Source: Candidatus Acetothermia bacterium (GTDB lineage: Bacteria > Bipolaricaulota > Bipolaricaulia > UBA7950). From it: 6,271 nt of DNA. Shown here one piece after another: positions 1-4,837 of this stretch (position 1 is the first letter of the stretch; the number at the start of each line of letters is the position of its first letter). A program made the position numbers and the translations under genes. The stretch covers positions 1 through 6,271 of the forward strand of contig DOHL01000123.1 in NCBI GenBank assembly GCA_003535305.1. Direction: 5' to 3'. The notes beneath the pieces were generated by a model. The model saw nothing but the letters and a program-made list of their open reading frames with translations. It was not told the origin of the DNA and ran no database searches.

Positions 1-102
1 GTTAATACATAATCTGGGATAATATTGTTTTCAATTTAGACAGACGGCAAGAACTGGTCTTTTAGCTCTATTTCACCGCTGAGCACGGACACAAGAGTTA
101 CT
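1..102. other. AT-rich region downstream of apgM with no supported gene
   Basis: I see no coding frame and no convincing terminator here. A minus-strand TTGAAA (37-32) with TATGTA 17 bases on could be a weak promoter for a gene beyond the window edge, but the -10 match is poor. The only hairpin near the apgM stop has 4-bp arms (AAGA and TCTT). Confidence 0.25.
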
Positions 103-1350
103 TCATGATCCAAATTTCGGCAGCCAGTTATTATAGTTAAACAAAATCGGCAGCGCTTGCCCGCTGAATCGTCCTAACCCCCCTTCAGTCGCAGCACGTT
201 CGTTGAATTCTTTCACCTTGTCTGGTAAAACATTCGGTCCCACAAAGATAATCGGTACTGGCTCGGCAGTATGATCACCATAGTCTATCGGCGTTGTATG
301 ATCACCGGTGAAAGCAAGGTGAGTCGTTCTCCAATCTAACTGTAAATCTAAATAGGCGATCAATTCTCTATCGATCCGCTCGATCACTGCGATCTTTGCG
401 GCGGCATCCTGGTCATGGCCTGCGTTATCCGGCCCTTTAATATGGACGAAGAGATAATCGTATTCACTCAGCGCTGCAAGAGACATTTCGGCAATGGCCG
501 CTGGATCCTCATCGAGAGAGCTTGCATCGCCGGCGGCAGTAATCGGCTTCATACCAAGAGACTTTCCAATTCCGCGATAGAGTGACCCCAGTGCGATCAC
601 CGCTCCTCTTACGCCATAGACTGACTCTATTGACTGGAGCGACGGCAGATCGGCCGCTCCTCGGCACAACAAAATATTGGCAGGTGATTTTCCTTCTTCC
701 ACGCGACGGCGATTGAGTGGATGGTTACAGAGCACCTCGTAGCTCTTCTTCGTTAGCTCGTTCAGTGCGGCAGCGGTGCGCTGAGCATCTATATCTCCTT
801 CTTCAGTGGGACGAGAAGTGCAGACCAGCGTTCCAGCCTGCTTAGGATCAGTCCCACCGACGCAATGGCACAGCCCGTTACCGCGCAGGATGAGAGCGCC
901 ACGATGTTGAGTGCTGGCACGAAATTCAAAGTCGATATCAAGTGCTTCACTCAGCTCGATCGAATTGATCACTGCTTCCAGCTCCTTCTGCCCTTCGCTT
1001 ATCCGGCCGGCGCGTCGATCGAGCACCCTTAGCCCCCGGGAAACCAGCTCAACAGCGGCAAAATTAGCGCGGAATCCGACATCGCCTGGCGCCATCTCCA
1101 TCCCGACTCCCAATGCTTCGAACACTCCGCGGCCGGTGTAGACCTTATAGGGATTCTGTCCTAAAATCGAAAGATGAGCAGTATCGCTCCCTGGTCGAAT
1201 TCCCGGCCCGATCGGATCCATCAGTCCGACTGCACCACGAGCGGCAAGATCATCTAAATACGGCGTCTTGGCAGCCTTTAAACAGGTCTTACCATTATAA
1301 TCCGTCGGCCGTCCACCCAGTCCATCGGCAATGATCAGAATCGCCTTCAT
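103..1350 (-). CDS. apgM: Cofactor-independent phosphoglycerate mutase, archaeal (ApgM) type
   Basis: This cytoplasmic enzyme interconverts 3-phosphoglycerate and 2-phosphoglycerate in glycolysis/gluconeogenesis without 2,3-bisphosphoglycerate. It belongs to the alkaline-phosphatase-like metalloenzyme superfamily. The 415-residue length is close to the usual 400-412 of archaeal-type enzymes and well below the roughly 510 of GpmI. Visible motifs are the N-terminal metal site ADG (D9), the PGSDTAHLSILG block with S55 as expected phosphoserine nucleophile, H149 in STQHRGAL, HIKGPDNAGHD (K305, D308, H312), TGDHTTP (D350, H351) and GDHTAEP (H360). All expected metal and catalytic positions seem present, so it should be active. 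The start at 1350 is chosen because GGAGGAG lies 5 bases upstream and the protein then begins MKAILIIADG, as in the family. An in-frame ATG 17 codons earlier lacks such a site. It follows a terminator, so it is probably a separate transcription unit. Superfamily assignment is firm; the activity is inferred from family membership. Confidence 0.95.
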   Translation of the reverse strand: MKAILIIADGLGGRPTDYNGKTCLKAAKTPYLDDLAARGAVGLMDPIGPGIRPGSDTAHLSILGQNPYKVYTGRGVFEALGVGMEMAPGDVGFRANFAAVELVSRGLRVLDRRAGRISEGQKELEAVINSIELSEALDIDFEFRASTQHRGALILRGNGLCHCVGGTDPKQAGTLVCTSRPTEEGDIDAQRTAAALNELTKKSYEVLCNHPLNRRRVEEGKSPANILLCRGAADLPSLQSIESVYGVRGAVIALGSLYRGIGKSLGMKPITAAGDASSLDEDPAAIAEMSLAALSEYDYLFVHIKGPDNAGHDQDAAAKIAVIERIDRELIAYLDLQLDWRTTHLAFTGDHTTPIDYGDHTAEPVPIIFVGPNVLPDKVKEFNERAATEGGLGRFSGQALPILFNYNNWLPKFGS

Positions 1351-1355
1351 CTTTT

Positions 1356-1362
1356 CTCCTCC
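1356..1362 (-). promoter_or_regulatory. Strong ribosome binding site of apgM
   Basis: On the minus strand this reads GGAGGAG, followed by AAAAG and then ATG at 1350. It is the strongest Shine-Dalgarno match in the window. It decides the start in favour of 1350 over the longer in-frame ATG at 1401. Confidence 0.85.
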
Positions 1363-1410
1363 CGACAAAGTAATTTTAATTGGGCATAGTATCAAATCCA
1401 TAAGTTAACC

Positions 1411-1440
1411 GGAAAAAGACGGCTTTTCAACCGTCTCTTG
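1411..1440 (-). terminator. Intrinsic terminator between the propeller gene and apgM
   Basis: In minus-strand RNA a stem forms from AGACGG (1422-1417) and CCGTCT (1436-1431) around an 8-base loop. It can be extended by one G-U and two A-U pairs to 9 bp (arms 1439-1431 and 1422-1414). The 3' arm runs straight into a run of five U (1417-1413), followed by CC. This has the form of a rho-independent terminator for transcripts coming from the propeller gene, which ends about 145 bases upstream. Read from the plus strand, the T run after the stem is poor, so it should act mainly on the minus strand. Because it also lies about 60 bases before the apgM start, it could instead be an attenuator in an apgM leader. 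Confidence 0.7.
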
Positions 1441-1583
1441 CGGTGCGATAAAGGGTAGATGCTTGCTGGTTCTGTCTATCGCAACATTACGGATAGCAGA
1501 CTTGTGAGGTTTTCAGGAGTAGGTTATGATTTTAGCATTGTTCAAGCCATTCCAAGGCTCTGTGCCGCCGTAACTGTTCCTGG
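1441..1583. other. Intergenic stretch with overlapping inverted repeats
   Basis: These 143 bases separate the propeller gene stop from the terminator. They hold a perfect 7-bp inverted repeat, TGCGATA (1444-1450) and TATCGCA (1477-1483), around a 26-base gap. A second repeat, CTATC (1476-1480) and GATAG (1492-1496), shares bases with it, so the two stems cannot both form. A third, weak one is AGCC (1545-1548) and GGCT (1556-1559). I recognise no tRNA, known riboswitch or conserved gene here. It may simply be a 3' untranslated region. A very short plus-strand reading frame at 1526-1573 is treated under findings. Confidence 0.4.
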
Positions 1584-2885
1584 TCACTCAGGTCGATAGA
1601 GGAGGCAGATCGTGCCGTCGCGTGTAGCGACATACAACCCTTCTAAAGCCGGTATCAGTGTTATCACAGCGCTGTGGATATCGGCACGCCAGCGAATAGC
1701 GCCGGAGATGCTGTCCACCGCGAAGATGCTTCCGTCAGCGGTCCCGGCGTAAACATCGTCGCCGGTAATAACGAGGTTAGTGATTTCCTCGCCTGTCTGA
1801 TAGATCCAGTATTCCTTTCCATCTGCTGTATTAAGCATTTGCATGGTGCCGGCCATTGTTCCCACAGCTATTCTTTCGCCGACAGTCACGATAGTGGTCG
1901 GACGTTCAGCGATTCTTCGCTCCCATGCGAGCGAGAGGTCATTTGTATTGAGTGCCAGCAAGCGGTAGCTATCTCGTTCCATTTCAGCGAGAATATAAAT
2001 AAAATGATCGCTTGCGGTAATGGCCAGAGGTAGAAGTGGCAGTGACTTCGCAGCGATGAAACGGCCATCGAATCGATCAACGAGAAGGATTCGCCCCGTC
2101 GGTTGGAGCAGATAGAGAACGTCGGCGACCTTGCCCAACGCCACTGCTTGCACTCTGACGCGAAGATGATCGACCGCATTCAATCTCTCTACAGGCCGTT
2201 TGGTGCGGCTGGCTGCATCGATGCGGTGTAGTACTGTGCCGTCATCGGTCAGCACATAGATCATTCCATTCCTGAGGAGGGCGCGCTGTCCGGAAGCGAT
2301 CGACACACCCAGCTTTGCTGTCCATATTAGACGTCCATTGCTACGATCCACAGCACTGATCGTGCCGTCAAAGGCGAGCAAATATATACTCTCTTCTCCT
2401 ATCAGCGGAGCGGTGAATGACATTCTACCAGGGTTGAACCGCCATACTATCTCGCCGCTGTGGCGATCGAGGGCGAAGAGACCGTCTGCCACTGAGGATA
2501 GGTAGAGTCGATCTTTGGCAAGGATCATCGGAGAGAACAGCGAAACAGTTAAACGATGCATCCATTGGGGACGTATCCGCTGATCAGCGAGAACGAGGTG
2601 AAGCGACCAGTGCTCGCGTGGCTCAATATTGACCAGTCGGGTCCAAGGATCATACCCTTCTTTTGTGATGAGCAGATCACGAAACCCACGCTGCACGCTC
2701 TCAATGGAAATGGGAGTCGTTCCGAGAAATTCGCCATCAAGGTAGATATTTGCGCCGGCAGGGAATGTGGTGATGCTGATCGTCCCAGCGAGGCGGTGGT
2801 CGATGAGAAAATGGCCGGCGAAAGCGCCTGCTATAAGAAATACTATCAGCAGAACTGCTGTCTTAGCGTTACTCCTATCTCGCAT
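1584..2885 (-). CDS. Membrane-anchored PEGA-domain protein with PQQ-like beta-propeller
   Basis: Specific function unknown. The 433-residue protein has a short basic N-terminus (MRDRSNAK) and one hydrophobic segment at about residues 9-28. No lipobox cysteine is seen, so a signal anchor is likelier than a lipoprotein. Residues 35-99 form a PEGA domain, with FPAGANIYLDGEFLGTTP and the later KEGYDPW as signature parts. Residues from about 105 to the end form a beta-propeller of PQQ/BamB-like repeats, with motifs near 134 (DGLFALDRHSGEIVW), 173 (DGTISAVDRSNGRLIW), 215, 264, 307, 346, 384 (DGSIFAVDSISGAIRW) and 423. That is seven full repeats plus a short closing one, consistent with a 7- or 8-bladed propeller. 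The bulk should lie outside the membrane and probably serves binding or scaffolding; a PQQ-dependent dehydrogenase is not indicated. It starts 17 bases after the DppC stop with only a weak Shine-Dalgarno (GGTAAA), suggesting translational coupling to the importer. Confidence 0.85.
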   Translation of the reverse strand: MRDRSNAKTAVLLIVFLIAGAFAGHFLIDHRLAGTISITTFPAGANIYLDGEFLGTTPISIESVQRGFRDLLITKEGYDPWTRLVNIEPREHWSLHLVLADQRIRPQWMHRLTVSLFSPMILAKDRLYLSSVADGLFALDRHSGEIVWRFNPGRMSFTAPLIGEESIYLLAFDGTISAVDRSNGRLIWTAKLGVSIASGQRALLRNGMIYVLTDDGTVLHRIDAASRTKRPVERLNAVDHLRVRVQAVALGKVADVLYLLQPTGRILLVDRFDGRFIAAKSLPLLPLAITASDHFIYILAEMERDSYRLLALNTNDLSLAWERRIAERPTTIVTVGERIAVGTMAGTMQMLNTADGKEYWIYQTGEEITNLVITGDDVYAGTADGSIFAVDSISGAIRWRADIHSAVITLIPALEGLYVATRDGTICLLYRPE

Positions 2886-2902
2886 AGCAGATATTTACCG
2901 TT

Positions 2903-3778
2903 TTAATTGCCGCGGCGTTGGTGAGGGTCGAGAGCGTCCCGCAGTCCGTCGCCGATAAAGTTTACTGACAGGACTGTCAAAAATATTAACAGGCCCGGCC
3001 AAATGACGAGAGCAGGAGCATTCCAGAAATAAGCACGGGCATTGAATAACATATTCCCCCAACTGGGAGTCGGCGGTGCGATTCCCAAACCGAGAAAACT
3101 CAATGATGCTTCACCGATTATCGCCCCACCGACCGCTAACGTAGCTGCGACAATGACCGGCGCCACGACATTGGGAATCAGATGACGAAAAAGAATCCGT
3201 GCTTGAGATGCTCCTGTTGCACGGGCGGCAGAGACAAAATCCTGTGCTTTGACAGCAAGGATCTCAGCGCGGACGATTCGAGCGACTCCCATCCAGCCGA
3301 AGATAGTCATTATTAGCACTAAATTCCAAAATCCGCCACCTATCACCACTACCAAGACCATTAAGATGGGGAAAAAGGGCAAACAGAGCATAAAGTCTAC
3401 GAACTTCATCATCAGCGAATCGACTGTTCCCCCGAGATAACCGGATATAGCGCCGAAAGACAGACCGATGATTACACTGATTGCTGCAACGATGATTCCG
3501 AGCGATAAGGATATGCGCCCGCCATACATCAGCCGCGTCAATACATCGCGACCGACCTCATCGGTCCCCAATGGATGTTCGCCGGAAGGAGCGGCAAAGC
3601 GATGACGGAGGTTTGTCCGTCTGGCATCATGCTCGCTCAACCAAGGAGCGGTCACCGCAACAACAGCGATTATAAAGACAATGATAAGTCCAAGAACAGC
3701 CAATTTATGACGAAGCAAATGGTTTATAATGAGCCGTAGTTCGCCGCTGCGGTTCGAGCCACCAGATGATGTAGTCAT
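2903..3778 (-). CDS. ABC transporter permease, DppC/OppC type
   Basis: This is one of two inner-membrane permease subunits of a peptide/nickel-class ABC importer, forming the channel with the DppB-type partner encoded just upstream. The 291-residue protein shows the OppC-type N-terminal region with a first membrane segment at about 26-46. The HPLGTDEVGRDVLTRLMYGGR region follows at 68-88, then further hydrophobic segments at about 92-114, 132-147, 150-168, 204-226 and 258-276. The EAA-type cytoplasmic loop that contacts the ATPase is at 180-203 (DFVSAARATGAS...RHLIPN). The conserved EASLSFLGLGIAPPTPSWG block (223-241) and the NFIGDGLRDALDP ending (273-285) are present. Nothing is truncated. 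The start at 3778 is preferred over an in-frame ATG 19 codons earlier, because AGGAG lies 4 bases before it and the earlier start would overlap the upstream gene. Substrate cannot be read from a permease; peptides are the default guess, but sugars, nickel or other solutes are possible. Confidence 0.93.
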   Translation of the reverse strand: MTTSSGGSNRSGELRLIINHLLRHKLAVLGLIIVFIIAVVAVTAPWLSEHDARRTNLRHRFAAPSGEHPLGTDEVGRDVLTRLMYGGRISLSLGIIVAAISVIIGLSFGAISGYLGGTVDSLMMKFVDFMLCLPFFPILMVLVVVIGGGFWNLVLIMTIFGWMGVARIVRAEILAVKAQDFVSAARATGASQARILFRHLIPNVVAPVIVAATLAVGGAIIGEASLSFLGLGIAPPTPSWGNMLFNARAYFWNAPALVIWPGLLIFLTVLSVNFIGDGLRDALDPHQRRGN

Positions 3779-3782
3779 GTTA

Positions 3783-3787
3783 CTCCT
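3783..3787 (-). promoter_or_regulatory. Ribosome binding site of the DppC-type gene, overlapping the DppB stop
   Basis: The minus strand reads TAGGAGTAAC and then ATG. The TAG stop of the DppB-type gene (3786-3788) shares its last two bases with the AGGAG site of the next gene. This fixes the DppC start at 3778, leaves only 7 intergenic bases, and implies translational coupling of the two permeases. Confidence 0.8.
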
Positions 3788-4757
3788 AATCGTAGCGCAC
3801 GCGCGGATCAGCGAATGCATACAAAATATCTGCAATAAGATTAAAGACGATCGTCAACGTTGCCAACATCATGATAATGGCAATGACGGGAAAAGTGTCC
3901 CTGGCAACAAGTGCATGCCAGAAAGCCCGTCCCATTCCCGGAAAGGCAAAGACAGCCTCTGTCAATATCGCGCCGGAGAAGAGGCCTGGAATCGCTAATG
4001 CAATGAGGGTGATCATTGTCATCAATGCATTACGCAACCCATGCTTATAGATTATCAATCGCTCGTCAAGTCCCTTGGCCCGGGCAGTTCTGATGTAATC
4101 CTGGTGAAGGACCTCGAGCATCGAAGAGCGCATATAGCGCATCCACGCCGCCATCATCGCGGTGGCGAGAGTGATGACCGGCAAGATAAGAAAGCGTGCT
4201 CGGTCAGCGATGAGAGCCCAACCCTCTAATTCAAACCCGACAGAGCGCATCCCCGCTGCCGGCAGCCAACGCAAATGGACGGCAAAGAGGATCATCAACA
4301 GCATTCCCAGCCAGAAGTTGGGAACAGCGAACCCGAAGAAGGCAAAACCAGTTCCAAGGTGATCAAGGAGCGAGTATTGACGAGTGGCTGAGAAAATACC
4401 GATCGGGATGGCGATTATAATTGCGAGGCCCATCGAAAGCCCCATCAGCAGTATAGTACGCGGTATATTGCGGCCGATAAGTTCTGCAACCGGGATCTGG
4501 TAGCGCCGTGAAAAGCCGAGGTCACCCCTTACTATCAAAGCTTGCAACCACCTGACATATCGCAGATAGAACGGTTGGTCATACCCATGGATGGCCCGTA
4601 TTCGCTCGATCTGTTCCGGTGGCATATCAGGGTCAGCCATCCTCAGATGATCGAATGGACAGCCGGGCATAAGGACAAGCAAGCTGAACGAAGCTAATGA
4701 TATCAAAATAAGAACCGGTATCATCCCTGCGATTCGTCTGATTATAAAATTTCCCAT
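3786..4757 (-). CDS. ABC transporter permease, DppB/OppB type
   Basis: This is the first permease subunit of the importer, an inner-membrane protein pairing with the DppC-type subunit. The 323-residue length is typical. The N-terminus has the usual family pattern: FIIRRIAGMIPVLILI, a first membrane segment at about 9-30, a periplasmic stretch with YDQPFYLRYVRWL (59-71), then GDLGFSRR (78-85). More hydrophobic segments lie at about 101-124, 134-160, 187-206, 243-265 and 289-314. The EAA-type loop for ATPase contact is at 220-244 (DYIRTARAKGLDERLIIYKHG). The family signature EAVFAFPGMGRAFW (267-280) and the closing NLIADILYAFADPRVRY (306-322) are intact. The ATG at 4757 is chosen, with AAAGGAG 6 bases upstream; a TTG directly before it is also in frame but too close to the site. 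An 80-base gap with a stem-loop separates it from the binding protein gene. Confidence 0.94.
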   Translation of the reverse strand: MGNFIIRRIAGMIPVLILISLASFSLLVLMPGCPFDHLRMADPDMPPEQIERIRAIHGYDQPFYLRYVRWLQALIVRGDLGFSRRYQIPVAELIGRNIPRTILLMGLSMGLAIIIAIPIGIFSATRQYSLLDHLGTGFAFFGFAVPNFWLGMLLMILFAVHLRWLPAAGMRSVGFELEGWALIADRARFLILPVITLATAMMAAWMRYMRSSMLEVLHQDYIRTARAKGLDERLIIYKHGLRNALMTMITLIALAIPGLFSGAILTEAVFAFPGMGRAFWHALVARDTFPVIAIIMMLATLTIVFNLIADILYAFADPRVRYD

Positions 4758-4763
4758 CAAGAA

Positions 4764-4770
4764 CTCCTTT
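4764..4770 (-). promoter_or_regulatory. Ribosome binding site of the DppB-type gene
   Basis: The minus strand reads AAAGGAG, then TTCTTG, then ATG at 4757. The 6-base spacing favours the ATG over the adjacent in-frame TTG at 4760, which would be only 3 bases away. Confidence 0.75.
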
Positions 4771-4779
4771 TAAAGAGGC

Positions 4780-4810
4780 CAGGAGGGCGGCAAGTTACGC
4801 GGCCCTCCTG
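4780..4810 (-). promoter_or_regulatory. Intercistronic stem-loop between binding protein and permease genes
   Basis: CAGGAGGGC (4780-4788) and GCCCTCCTG (4802-4810) form a perfect 9-bp, GC-rich stem with a 13-base loop. Two further inner pairs (4790-4791 with 4799-4800) are possible across a G-G mismatch. It begins 27 bases after the binding protein stop codon. In minus-strand RNA it is followed by GCCTCTTTAAAAGG, with no long U run, so full termination is unlikely. In comparable operons such a hairpin protects the 3' end of the binding protein message or allows partial read-through, which gives more binding protein than permease. That role is inferred. Confidence 0.65.
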
Positions 4811-4837
4811 ACAAGAGCCGGGTTTTATGAGATCAGG

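Noticed and set aside
49..65. Possible terminator hairpin downstream of apgM (AAGA/TCTT arms)
   Set aside because: The arms are only 4 bp and rich in A-T, and there is no convincing U run after them on the apgM strand.
1351..1401. N-terminal extension of the phosphoglycerate mutase from an ATG at 1401
   Set aside because: The 17 extra residues do not fit the family N-terminus and no ribosome site precedes that ATG, whereas GGAGGAG is ideally placed before the ATG at 1350. The region encoding the extension includes the ribosome site itself.
1363..1413. Sigma70-like promoter for apgM just after the terminator
   Set aside because: TACTAT and TAAAAT resemble -10 elements on the minus strand, but no good -35 element stands 16-18 bases upstream of either, so I do not list a promoter.
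1674..2033. Plus-strand 119-codon reading frame opposite the propeller gene
   Set aside because: The opposite strand encodes clear propeller repeats throughout; this frame has no domain and no separate support.
1584..2885. PQQ-dependent alcohol or glucose dehydrogenase
   Set aside because: The protein has propeller repeats but is much shorter than these enzymes, and I see none of their catalytic signatures. The PEGA domain and membrane anchor point to a non-enzymatic envelope role.
3779..3835. N-terminal extension of the DppC-type permease from an ATG at 3835
   Set aside because: It would overlap the DppB-type gene by about 50 bases. The ATG at 3778 has AGGAG just upstream and gives a normal family N-terminus.
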